From Smittia aterrima (lineage: Eukaryota; Arthropoda; Insecta; Diptera; Chironomidae), in NCBI GenBank assembly GCA_033063855.1, contig CP093831.1, positions 2,232,001-2,296,000 of the forward strand: a DNA stretch of 64,000 nucleotides, written 5' to 3'. Each line of letters begins with the position of its first letter. Within the stretch, counting starts at the first letter, position 1. The notes below the pieces were generated by a model that did no database searches, was not told the DNA's origin, and saw only the letters and a list, made by a program, of their open reading frames with translations. Positions 1 to 11,598 of this stretch are shown piece by piece. A program made the position numbers and the translations under genes.

Positions 1-1034
1 TCGTGATTGTGCCTAAGTGGTTTCAGTTCTGTCGCTAAGAAAGAAAACTTTCTCCTCGATATTTACTCAGTTCTCGATGGAAAATCAAAAGAAAAATTAA
101 ATTTTTTGACTGTTATCGCGTGTGAAAATTTCCCTTTCGACCAAATAGGCACAACGAAGAAAGAAGCAGACAAAATGTGATAAGGGAATCTTGTTAGCGG
201 GTGGATGAATTTTAGTTAGGAAAGTTTTTCTACCAAAAGGTTAGATGTTTGCCAAAAGGAATTGTGAAAAGTTAGAAAGTGTTTAAATGATGTTTTAGAT
301 CGAACAGATCTAAACTATTTACCTCGCCTTCATCGCTCATAGGATTTACCCACTAAATCAATCAAAGGAAGAAAATAAACACAAATCAAAAAATAAACTC
401 AATCAAACGAAGGAAGGAGATAATGTTAATAACAAAATGATAAGGGAAGACACCAGAGAGAGTGAGCAGATTCAGCCATCGCATTGGCGTTTAATCATCA
501 TCGCTGCGACATGTTTTTTTGGGAAGGTTAAATTTACTTTTTATTATGATTTGCAATCATTGAATTTTACGTCAATCGCTAATTTGGTTTTACAGTATTT
601 TATGGCTTTTTCTTTGACATTCTGTCTCCTTTTCAGTTTATGTTTGATATGCGAATTTGCAACAAATCGAAAATATATTTTTGGTTTCAATAAAACGCTC
701 GTCATAATAAAGCAGATACGAGTAAGCTTTGTGGATTAATATTTTCTGATTTGATAATAAATTGCATAATCTGGAATATTTGATATCTCGGTTCTCTTAT
801 AAAAATATCGGCAGCAAAACTCTAAGCAGCGATGAGAAAACATTTTTGATTTTTTGGAATGTTGAGTAAGAAATATTTTCCACTAATGTGACTAAATTCA
901 TTTGAAAATCACGCGATGTTCAATTAAAGTTTATAAGCGAGTAAAACGTTGAATAAGTTTAAAGCTGCTGCGGAACCAACAAAAAGCTTCGCATGATTAA
1001 ACTCATTGCAAGTGATCTTTCACTCGCCGACAAT
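1..1034. other. non-coding flank or intron of hts
   Basis: No adducin-like coding exon is visible on the minus strand here, so the rest of adducin, if the gene is long as in other animals, must lie left of the window. On the plus strand there is one weak candidate start exon at 437-526 (see findings): a 30-codon ATG-led segment ending at a possible GTTAAA donor and preceded by an A-rich leader-like stretch. I found no partner exon for it. Confidence 0.5.
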
Positions 1035-2612
1035 TTAGTTGCTTTCAAACTTGATTATTTCTACCTTAGTGATTTTCCTGGGATCAGTTGTTCCGGTCTC
1101 CAACACTTCAACCTTCTGATAGACGTTTGGTGAATTCAACCAACGCTGACGATCTCCACCTTTACGGAAATCTCCTCTCTTCCAGAGACTAAAAAATATT
1201 CGTCAATATCATGTCAAATTGAATTGAGATTAATTTTTAATTTACCCTTGCTTGTACATCTCTTCTTCTTCTAACAAGTAGCCCAATGAAGAAACTGCTG
1301 GAGGACATTCCACATCGCTTCTCGGTTTGGGAACTTCATGTTTCACTAATGGATTGCGATAGATGTAACCGGTACGATAACCAGCATTGTCAAGCATTCT
1401 CATCAATGCTTCGTACTCAGCTCCACCAACACGCCACTTTGGAGACTGCAAAGAGAAGATTAAATTTATGTCACGTCATTCAAAAGAGTAATGAGGAAGT
1501 GTTACTTGATGAGTGATTTTCTCCTTGTTATCGACTTGAGCTGGCGGTTGCACAACAACACCTTCTGGAGGTTTCCGTGAAGCGTCGTAAATAGCTTTTC
1601 GTGTTTCTTCTGCGATTGGAATCAAATTGTCCAATCCGACTGGCAGCAAATTTAGCTGAGCTTCGGCAGCTTTGACAATGTGCTGGGCATGATAGAAAGC
1701 TTCTTCAATTGTCTCACCGCAGCACAAAGCACCGTGATTCGTCAACAAAAGCACCTTTGAGTTTGGACCCAAGCTGCGAGTGAGTTTCTCGCGCTCTTCT
1801 GGCTCGTTCAATGCTACGATAAATAAACGTTGAAGACTTGACGACTAAACAATTGAAATTTTTCACTCACCACCATTAAAGTTGTGCACTGCGATTTCTC
1901 CAAGAACGGCAGCATCTCTAGTCAACGGTAGAAGACCCGTTTTCAATGATGAAATGGCAACGACTGCACTGTGTCCAACGCCGATAATGCAACGCAGATC
2001 AGGACGAGCTGCGTGAATCACTGAGTGAACGATGAATTGTGAAATGTTGATGCCAAAGTTAGTTGTTCCCTGATCAACAATCGCTCCTTGCATATCGACT
2101 TTGTTAAGGGATGAAGCAGTGACTTCGTGGAATAATAACCCGTATGGATTGGCTAAGAACAATTCTTCGCTGGCGTTTAATCGCGCTGTGACAATGCTGT
2201 TGATTCCGTTCGATGAGAATCCAAAAGAGTCGAGGAGTCGGAATGTGGCAGCCAATTTACAGCGAAGAATCTTTTCGCCTTTCTCGTATCCCATCGAGTC
2301 AATACCACGGATGTCGTTGATGGGAATGACGCAGTTGCCCCCTTTGAAATAACTTCCAACACGCGCTGTAGGCACGCCCATCATATCTGAGATTTGTTGC
2401 AAGACATTCGATGAGCCGTCCTTCAATTGACCGTCAACAATACGTTCAAGTTCTTCACGAAACATCCGCGAGCACATGATCGCCTCAACTCGTTTACGTC
2501 GCTCCATTTCACGCATGTCCTGCTCAATGTCAGCTGGACGAGGAATTTGTTCAGATTCGTCTTTTTCGACGCCATTGCCATTTGTATGGACTTGCTGCTC
2601 CATTTCGGTCAT
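1035..2612 (-). CDS. hts: adducin (hu-li tai shao), 5' coding exons, 3' end outside window
   Basis: Adducin caps actin filaments and links actin to spectrin under the plasma membrane. Coding exons read on the minus strand are 2612-1871, 1813-1506, 1445-1246 and 1188-1065, giving 458 codons with matching intron phases (1, 0, 2). Residues from about 90 to 350 form the class II aldolase-like head, with stretches such as VLLLTNHGALCCGETIEEAF, followed by the neck segment RGDFRKGGDRQRWLNSPNVY and the conserved VEVLETGTTDPRKITK. The catalytic use of the aldolase fold is lost in adducins (family knowledge). The ATG at 2612 lies in an exon that begins at an acceptor AG (2680-2679), so an untranslated 5' exon exists further right. 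After K458 the exon either splices at GTAGAA (1064) to tail exons outside the window or reads through nine more codons to TAA at 1037-1035. The neck/tail with the MARCKS-like domain is not in this window. Confidence 0.92.
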
Positions 2613-2690
2613 GTCGTCAGGTTCTTCTGTTCAATCTCTTCGAACTTGACTGAACTTTTTCGTTCTACTCTTTACGATCTGTAACAAAAT

Positions 2691-5600
2691 AAAAATGGAA
2701 TATTTAAAAATGTGCGCATATTATTATTCTCGTTTTATAAATGAATTTTAATCGGATGTGCAGCACTCATGTGAGTCAATATTTTGTTCACTAACGTCGG
2801 AAGAAGTCAACGACTTCCATGTTTACGATATTTATTGACTCATCTCACACAATGCGTCGTAATTAAAAATTCATTAGAATCGTCAATTCTCTTATGCATC
2901 AACAAATGAAAGAGCCTCGAAATTAAGCGTTTTCGTTTTCGAAACGAAATGTGTTTGTGTTGAGGAAAAGAAAATTCAATTGACCCTCTGACACAGTAGT
3001 TGAAAACTGCTCTCGTTAACGATTGAATGTTCACTGAATTATGTTATTTCGACTCAATCGATTAGAATTAAGTTGTCGCTTTCAATTGGAAGGCTTCTTT
3101 AGCAACAATGATACCTCAATGTTCAGTTGCATTTTACAAAACATTTTCTCATGACTCACAACGAAATATTTTTACTTTTTAATGAAAGGATATTTAAAAT
3201 CCTAACAGACGGCAATTGTAGGTTCTCGTGTTGGTAATTACATTTCGAAAACATGTAATTTAAATCTTAAATCGTTCTTGTCGTGTCTCGCAATCTTGTC
3301 GTCGTCTGGATTGTCGAAAGCTTGTTTTCCATTTCATTTTTTTTTTTCTTTAACAAAGACTAGTCGTATTGGCGCCTAATATTGATTTTCTTTTCTCTAC
3401 TAACTTTATGCTGCTTCTCCGCTTGTTCATTCACAGCGTTTATTGCCCTTGTTCGAGGCACAATTTACCTCCCCTTTGTATGTCAGTCAGTGGTTTTTCT
3501 CAGTTTTTCCTTATTAAGACTTGAGTGAGAAAAAAATATTCACGCACTTTTCTTTCTTGTTTCGCTAGAAACTCGCGTCTCGACAGTGGTTTTGGCGTCA
3601 CGCCGTCAGCAACAACACCCGTAATAGCGTTTGCCAATTATCCTAATGGTCTTTCCGATTGAAAACAAATTTTTTAACCCTCACATCCAACACTGAAAAA
3701 CTATTTTCCACTGAAACTTTTCATGATCTAATTTATTTAGCGAACGAAAAATGTTTGATCATGCGCTCACGCACCGGGTGCTAACACACTCACAAACTCC
3801 GAACACGACTAGTATAAACAGATGTAGCAAAGACAAGTTTACTTTTTTATTCATCATGAGATTTTCCATCAGATGTTGCTGCAATCTCATTTCTATGATG
3901 ATGGGGAAAAATCACATTCTAAAAAGCTTTTCAATCGAGGTTTTGCAATTTATTCGCGCAAATAAAGAATGAATGGCGTAATTTGACCCAATTCCTCTCT
4001 GCTCTAATGTTTAATGGTCGTGATGTGTATGAAATGTGAAACTTCTCATCTCCGGTGATGATTGTGGAAGAAATTAACAAATGGAAATAAACATTCTGCG
4101 AAGATTTATCTTCTTCTCATCAAATTCCAATCAAAAAAGACCAAACAAGATTCTCGTTCTCTTCCGGAATTTTTTGTTTGCCTGTAGTCGCATCGTCATT
4201 AGCCTCACGTTGAAATATATATTACTTCGCATTCCCCTTTCTGAAGAGCAGCACAACATTCTGGCAACAAACACAGTCAAATATCCATAATTCACACAAC
4301 TTTTTTATTTTAAATTGGGGAGAGATCCAAAAATAGAACTAAACGAGATTCAACTCCAAAGGAAAAAATATTGTTCAGACGGTGAGTTCCAAATGGCTGT
4401 CGAGAGTGTGCAATTCGTCGACTTTAAGAATATTTCGGCCGGTCAACGGACACATGCCGAAAATAATAAGTTTAGACAAACGCTTCCCTCAAGGAATCTT
4501 TGCGAGAATCATGTTTTTCTTTTGATCTCTCTCGACCGCATTTCATTTTAAGTTCGAACTCTTTGCTTATCCGACATTCGTAGCCGCAGACCGTTCATAG
4601 GTCGACAACAATAATTTCCCGATTGAAACACAATAAGTCTTTTCAATTCACTATAACAATCGCGAAATGTTTGGATGACTACATTCAAATGTCATTCGGG
4701 GCGATAATGTCGACTATAAAGGCGTAGATCGATCAGACAATTGTGACTGCCCACGAATGTTTTGAAAGCATTTAATAACTTAAGGACTACTTGAAGAGAC
4801 GTTGAATAATTTTTAGATCGTTTCACTGATCAACAAACAAAACAGAGAAGTCAAATTCGCATTTAAAAATAGACGAAAAATAAAAGTTGAGCTCTTTAAG
4901 ATTTCAATTTGTTTGCGTTCTGCACTCGAAATGGTAAAAAGAAAACCGAGTAAGAGTAATTTAGAACTTCAGTAAGTGTCTTCATTTCGTGTATGAAAAT
5001 AGACTTGGGAGTTGAAATGTTCTCTGCATTCAAATCTTCTTTCCCTTCGTTCTGTTTCACGTCATTTCTCAAGAATTACGATTATGCAACCGCTGGCGGA
5101 AGCTAAATGACAGAGAGCAGTGTTCACTCGACACTGTTTATCCATGGAGTGTGATGTAAGTAGACGACGCGGAGTTATTGGTGTTAATTGGCTCTGTGAG
5201 ATGTTTATTTTACATGAATCTCCGTAATCGTCATAAAAAAGTAAAAGCTCTCGTATGGTTGCATTCGCGACAGAAAGCAAAGCCCAAAATGGACAAAAAT
5301 CATAGACGATTCCGTTGTAGCATGAAAACTTGTTTACCACAGATGGACAGAAACATACGAGGTTCGTTCAACTTTCTGTGAATGGCAGAAGAAATAGTTG
5401 GCGAAACAAAATTGAAGCGCTCAACACGCGAAAAGAGCAATCTCAAATTAACCGACGAATGTTTTCTTCTTGACCGTTGCTTTGCTTCTCAAGAAAAACG
5501 AAATTAAGAGAAACATCGAGAGTCGACTAATGAAAATAAATCACACGAAACGCGTTATTGAATCACCAAGTTCTTTGAGAGATTATCGAGACTCGCGGTT

Positions 5601-8600
5601 CGTACATTTTTCTCGTCTCGAATTCTTATTCTAGAACAGTGAGTAATCTCCTTGACCGATCCATCGGAACGAAATGATTTTAAATTTTTGATTTATAATT
5701 TCGTTATCAGATCTGTCGGCTTTTAAAACAATGCCTGCATGAACCGGTAGATTTATTTCACAGAGCTACGAAAAAAAAAGTTTCAACGATCAACGGGTTC
5801 TAACGGTAACTCCACGAGTTTTAGAAGTTCTAAAGAAGCCAGTGAAATGTCTGATTCTGACGTCAACAAATGATTCCAAAATTCAATCTATTCAAATTAA
5901 ATTAGCGCATGACAATGTCATAAGTAATCTGACAAAGTATTTCTTCTTTAATTCACGCAATGAAAATTGTTTTGACCTTGAATTGAATATTAGGCGAGAA
6001 CATATAAAGACGGTTGGCTTGCGCAAAGCCTCAACCCGGTGCTCCCTCTTAAATTAAGAAACCGATATAACCGGCTTTTGCATTATTCCCCTTATCGACG
6101 ATGTCACAACCCACGGTCTGGCTTCTTCTTCCTTTGCTTCGCCGTCACTTCCACTCAGTTAAAGTTGTCTTCGTTAGTTTAAATCATTTTACAATGGCTT
6201 CGTGCTCATAAAGACCAATCCGCAAAGAACGTAATTACATTTCTATTGAGCGATATTAATAATTTAATGGTTCAATTTTTCATCAAAGTGAGAGATTTTT
6301 TAAAACGCGATAGCAACGAGCAAGCTCACCGCACATGAGAGCAGTCGAAATCCTCTTGGTTTTGAAAAAGAATTTATGATGATTAAGTGGCGGATAAACA
6401 ATCAACGGAAGCGTTGATTCATTAAACAGGCTTGAGCATTAGTGTCGGTGTCTTAAACCATAGGCAAGAGCAGAGCCAGTATTTCTCACTTTACTCTCAG
6501 TCGCTTTCTCTATGACTTGCCGTCAAAGTTTATTGATGACACTCGTGAAAACAACTCCTACAAATTGTCGGCCACTATAATCACGAATATGTGCATTTTA
6601 AATTAAGCAGAGACGACTCTCCGCTTGTTATAAGATAGCGACCGATGGCTCGGCAGTGTGCGAGAGCGAGAAGATGAAAACAGCATACATCGCATCATGA
6701 TTCTATTAATAGATCGCCCATCGCAAGAGAAACGCTTGAATTAGTTTAGAGATTGAACTGGCGTTGGCTTATCACTAACTTTGCTAATTTCGACTTGTGT
6801 TTACAAAAACACACGCCGAGTGATTACAACAGAGATCATTTAATTTATGAACCCCATAAATCACGGCATTGATGACACACACATGCAACAAGGAATTCAC
6901 AAAATTAATTTATCATGACGGCATTTAATCGGGTCACGATCTTTTTTTTTCATCGATCGTGAGCCCAGCCGGTCGAAGTAGTGTTATGCATGAGGGAGAT
7001 TCTCGAGGTAATGAAGCATGCAAAGTGAAGCTTATTGGCAAGATATTGAATAAGAAATATTTTGCACATTGCATGTCTCGGAAATAAGAAAAATTGTTCT
7101 CGAGTCTTAGTTGCCCTGCCTTTAGCACTTGCTTGTTTCGCTCCATGTTTACTTTTATTCAATCGATAAAAAAATCATTTTCAGCTCAACTGATAAAGCC
7201 ACAAGCATACTTCTTCTTTCTTCCACTTTGCCTTCGGGCTGATAACACGATCGAGTCATGGAGCAATGTCGAGAATTGGTCATCAACAGCAACAAATCCA
7301 TTTAAACAAGATTCCGGAATGAGAATCGCATGTCTTTGCTTCTCTTGATTCGTTTTGTATTTGTTCGCACACTTGAAGATATTTGTGCTAGGCGCGGTTT
7401 TTTGTTTTCTTCGAATAATTTTTCTTTGCCTATCTCGAGCCGAACGAATACTTTATGATGTTTAAAGTTGATACAAGAGCTTTACGAGTTTTCCTACGTT
7501 CCACGGATGTTCCACGATCGACACACAACTTTGAATTCTTCATTCGTGTTTAGCAAACGAGCCAACAAGTGTTTCTTTAAAATGTAATTGAGATTCGTCT
7601 GAGCTTCGTCGAGCCAAGTGCATCGATTATCATACAAACTATTCAGTATGAGCAATTGTATTTTCTTTTGAAGAATTTTGCACAAGTCACGAGGTTGAGA
7701 GGAGACGGAAGAAATTATGGATATGTTAGGACGATGCGTGTAGAACGACTTGCATAAGGGAGTGCGAGTAAATTACGAAACCGCTTTAGGGAGGAGTTGA
7801 ACTCGTTAGTTTTTGGGGACGATGAATGATATTGATAGCTCTATTGAGGGATTGGGTTTCGTAACTTTATTCTGTTATATGCGAATAGTCCCTATCGTCT
7901 CCACTTGATAGACACCTCCAATAATGCACCGTACACGCACCGAACACACACACACAATTACCACTTCCGATTATTCGGTATGTTGTTTCAAAACGCCGTG
8001 ATGGATTTTCTTTTTCTTCTTTTCGTGACTGTTAAAAGGACATGGAAGACTTTTATCGATTTTTACTTTTTTTTGTGATTCGGTCGAGTTGGTAACAGGA
8101 AACTTATTTAACTTTGATCACAATCGCAATTCACTTCGATTACGAAGAATTTTCCGAACGAGAATCACTTTTTATAGGCTTTGGATCTTTTTTTATTCTT
8201 AATTGAGGTTTTCCTTTGAAATAATTTTTCCTTCCTCAAGCTTTCACAATTTTTGACACACCCAGCACAAACTAAAGCAAATTACTTTAATTTATTAATT
8301 GATTTTAGTAATTTCTTGCTCAACCTTTTACCCGAGTTCGCGATGGGAACCATCCGAGAGAGAATATGAAACTGATTGAATCGCGAGTCAAGAAGAAAAT
8401 ACCCGGCGAATGGAGAGAAAATGAGAAGCCGAAGGTTGATTTGTAAGTGAGGTAGCTTCATGAATTGTCGATGAGCATTGAAAGATTTCGTAGATTCAAG
8501 ACTTGCAAAAGTCATTTTCCTTTAGAATTTCATGAAAATTTGGAAAACTTTGATAGTGACGTCATTTTTTGGGCAGAAGCAAGCCACAGATTTTCAATTC

Positions 8601-8760
8601 ACTTTTTAAACTATTTATCATTGTTATCTACTCACAAATTGAAGTTTATCCTATTGTTCAAAGGTCTTGGAACAAATACACCACAATTATCACGGCCGAT
8701 AGCACTTTTTAAACACAATTTAAAAAAATAATATGAAATTTTTTATTTGATACGCCCAGT
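2691..8760. other. 6-kb stretch without coding sequence, probably hts 5' intron/upstream region
   Basis: No reading frame here resembles a known protein; the open frames are short, mostly AT-biased, and lack splice support. The hts start exon has an acceptor at its left side, so at least one untranslated hts exon and its promoter should lie in or beyond this stretch. Possible minus-strand donors are near 3793 (GTGAGT) and 6310 (GTGAGC), but neither can be proven. A short CA run sits at about 7944-7956. Confidence 0.45.
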
Positions 8761-8808
8761 TTCGCAGGTGAGCAATCTTAAAGTGAGCAAAGTGAGTGTT
8801 ACTGAGCT

Positions 8809-8855
8809 GAGTTCCCTCGAACAACTATTCTTTGTGGAGTTCCCTCGAACAACTA
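8809..8855. repeat. two direct copies of a 19-bp unit, period 28 bp
   Basis: The 19-mer GAGTTCCCTCGAACAACTA occurs at 8809-8827 and again, perfectly, at 8837-8855, just upstream of the SNRNP27 untranslated exon. The 9-bp spacer differs. It may be a recent local duplication or a doubled promoter element. Confidence 0.85.
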
Positions 8856-9079
8856 CGTCAGTCTTCAAAAACACAATTTGGGTTAAAAAAACTTTTCTTT
8901 AAAATTCGACTTGTCGGTGATGTGCGGATTGTTGTTAACAGTGCCTCAATGTGAGTGGTAGTGTATTAAACTTTAAATAATTCAAGTTCGCTAAGATTGT
9001 GACGTAAATCATGAGAAAATGAATGAAATAAACAAACGTTTTCCATTTTTTTCTTCGCAGAAAATATTCTCACACATAA

Positions 9080-9817
9080 ATGGGTCGTTCGAGGAGTCGA
9101 AGCAGATCCTTGTCTCCAGTTCGTCGTAAGCGAGCAAAGGAACGCGATAGATCTAAGCGCAAACACAGACCTAGATCAAAAAGTCGCGAAAGACGAAAAC
9201 GCTCTACGAGCCGAGACAGAGATTTGCGTGGCGCTGGCAGCTCCAGAAGAAAATCTAGGTGAATGAATGGATGAAAGAACTACCACCCGATCCTTTCGCT
9301 CATTCAAAGTGATTTTGAAGTGTAGTGTATTAACAATCCATCGCATAACTTTTTGATTAATTCGTATTTTTGATGATCCAAAGTCGTCCTGTTTGTATTT
9401 CTCTTCAAACTGAATCATTCTAATGTTTCCATTGCTTTACTATTAGATCCCGTAGTAGATCTCGATCACGATCATTTGAGAGAGATAGAAGGCATCGTTC
9501 ACGATCACCGTTTTCAACATCATCAAAATCCAAAATTTCTGAAAGAGTTCATGTGTCTGAGGCTGACTTAGAAGGAAAGTCTGCTGAGGAAGTCGAAATG
9601 ATGAAGACAATGGGCTTTTGTGGGTTTGATACAACCAAAGGAAAGAAAGTCGATGGAAACAACAAAGGAGAAGTTCACGTAATTCTCAAGAGAAAGTATA
9701 GGTGAGTTGCCAAAACATTGAGTGTCCTAACTTAAACTTAATTATCAAAATTTATCTTTTAGACAATACATGAACAGAAAAGGAGGATTCAACAGACCAC
9801 TCGACTTCGTGTTATAA
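9080..9817 (+). CDS. SNRNP27: U4/U6.U5 tri-snRNP 27 kDa protein
   Basis: SNRNP27 is a component of the spliceosomal U4/U6.U5 tri-snRNP, acting in the nucleus during B-complex formation. Exons are 9080-9258, 9447-9701 and 9763-9817 (162 aa; the human protein is 155 aa). The first 90 residues are an arginine/serine (RS) domain with many SR, RSRSRS and RDR units. Residues 94-162 are the conserved C-terminal domain, with GFDTTKGKKVDGN and the near-invariant end RQYMNRKGGFNRPLDFVL. The ATG sits 19 nt after an acceptor (TTCTTCGCAG ending at 9060), so the leader is spliced; a likely untranslated first exon ends at 8950 before GTGAGT. The C-terminal signature makes this identification firm. Confidence 0.95.
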
Positions 9818-10739
9818 TAGTCCTCTCTTAATTTGATTAATTTACTATTAGTTTCTAAGTTATCGGCGTTGGTTCATCTCGACGAGCCTCGAAACAGTCG
9901 CCAAAAAAAACTTTCTTATGATGGTATATTTGAAAATCATCATCAACGCGTTTGGATGTTCACAACAGAATCTTTCTAAAAAATTTAACGAAATATCCCT
10001 CCATACTTCACCACTCACTCACTCATACAGTACAATAGTCGATTTCATTAAACGGGTTACTAAACAATCACATTCCTCTTTGCGGTTCTCGTAAGTATCT
10101 CCTTTCGCTTCTGGCGTGAATTACCGCGAACAAAAGACAACTGATTGAAAATGTCTTTTTGATGGCAGTTTTTCAACATCAGAAATATGCGAGAAGGGAT
10201 CAGAAGAGTTCACACGCGAGACACGATGGAGGAAGTGATTGCGCAAAAATTATTTTACCACAACATGATATACAATAGTTTTCTTTTCATATACACACAT
10301 CCATAAACAAATGCAATAGTCAGGGAAATCACTTGAGGAGATCGTGGTTCTTGTTGCATAAACATTGGATTGCGATCTTCCAAATGATGATTATAAGATT
10401 TTCGTTTTATTATCTGTTGATAAATTGATAACAAGTTTTACCATATACACAACAATAGTTCAACAAAAAGAAAATGCCAGATATTTCCAATATACCTCAT
10501 ACGATGAAATGAAGAAATCGCGAAGTTTCTCAAGCCATTCTATCGAAATAAATCTTACATAGTCCTTAAGACATTTTAATTTTCACCTTTCACTTTTCAT
10601 TTTCTTTATTCTTTTAATCTGAATCCTTTTGACTCCCATCGATTTATTTATGTCTTGACGCATTTTGAAACTTTCGGATATAAATTGTGAAAAAAACTTA
10701 ATCAATTCTTGTGATTGATTTGAATAAAATATTTGAGGA
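9818..10739. other. intergenic between SNRNP27 and a C-type lectin
   Basis: Holds the 3' UTR of SNRNP27 and the 3' UTR of the facing lectin gene. TTTATT at about 10645 would be an AATAAA on the minus strand for the lectin. Nothing else was recognised; the open frame at 10365-10562 looks like chance. Confidence 0.5.
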
Positions 10740-11261
10740 TTAATTTGCATATTGAATATCAAGATCTTGGCACATAAATTTCAGCTTCTCTTCGCATGAG
10801 ATTGCAGCAAAGGTTACAGGTTCGTGACTTTCTTTTTGGATTCCAAGGCACATTTTGTCTGCAGGAGCTTCCAAATCAGAGAACATCTTTAATCCCGACG
10901 ATATCCAGTGAAAACTTTTCTTTCCGTTTATCGCATTAGCAAAGCCACCGACAATTACAGAAATGCTTTGATCGCGTACCTCAGGTTCAAGCTTAGAGCG
11001 AACGACCAGAAATTCAGATCGCGATTCGAACGATACAAGATCCATAGTGGATCCATAACTTTTACAGAAACTTCTTGCTGCTGGAGGAGTCATTTTCAAG
11101 TAGCTTGATACATAGTAAGTTTTCTCATAAGCTGTGCCCTCTTCGTTGACTCCTGAGTACTTTCCCAGCTCTCTCATTCCTAAATATCGAACACTCGAAT
11201 CTCGTCGACAAATCGCTGATTGCGCCACAATCAAAATAAAAAGTATTTGTATAAACCTCAT
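10740..11261 (-). CDS. secreted C-type lectin-like protein, single exon
   Basis: 173 aa. The N-terminus (basic start, then a hydrophobic run to about residue 18) is a signal peptide, so the protein should be secreted. The rest is one C-type lectin-like domain: the four framework cysteines are in FCKSYG (about 67), MCLGI (about 138), ISCEEK and FMCQD, with the WIS motif before the second pair. The carbohydrate/calcium loop that is EPN or QPD in sugar-binding members reads EAPADK here, so classical calcium-dependent sugar binding looks lost. Insect proteins of this family often act in immunity or at epithelial surfaces (family knowledge; the role here is unknown). It is a diverged paralogue of the nested lectin at 19140-19763, sharing an RELG/RKLG element and the spacing before the first framework Cys. 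A TATAAA at 11289-11284 lies only 23 nt from the ATG, too near for a normal leader. Confidence 0.88.
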   Translation of the reverse strand: MRFIQILFILIVAQSAICRRDSSVRYLGMRELGKYSGVNEEGTAYEKTYYVSSYLKMTPPAARSFCKSYGSTMDLVSFESRSEFLVVRSKLEPEVRDQSISVIVGGFANAINGKKSFHWISSGLKMFSDLEAPADKMCLGIQKESHEPVTFAAISCEEKLKFMCQDLDIQYAN

Positions 11262-11572
11262 TACTCTAACTTCTTCAAAGTTCTTTATAAAACTGAGGTG
11301 AAGATTCCAGAAAATTCAATTAAATTAGTCTTAATTAAATCATGTCGCTTGAATAAATTATCAACGAACTTTTCAAGAATCTCTTTGACCTCAGTTTGTA
11401 ATTTATATCAGAGGCTATTGTATGACAAGTAGGACAGCAGTTCAAGTATGAGGCGAAGTCTGGCTATCTCAGAACAAGCTTAATTTAGCGAAACAAGAAA
11501 TCAAAACTCAACGACAATTTTCAAATCAACTGCGACGCTTCATGAAGCTTCGTCTTGTCCATTTGCCCACTA

Positions 11573-11583
11573 CTCTTTCTTTT
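11573..11583 (+). promoter_or_regulatory. pyrimidine-rich TCT/TOP-like initiator of RpL27A
   Basis: The run CTCTTTCTTTT lies 16 nt before the RpL27A ATG. Ribosomal-protein genes of insects usually start transcription inside such a pyrimidine tract (family knowledge). The exact start site is inferred. Confidence 0.5.
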
Positions 11584-11598
11584 GAATAAAATTTCACT

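Noticed and set aside
4715..4737. TATAAA followed by a TCAGA on the plus strand, possible promoter
   Set aside because: The spacing of about 20 bp is too short for a TATA-initiator pair and no coding exon follows on the plus strand.
6002..6010. TATAAAG in the hts upstream region
   Set aside because: AT-rich DNA yields such words often; no initiator at proper distance and no gene.
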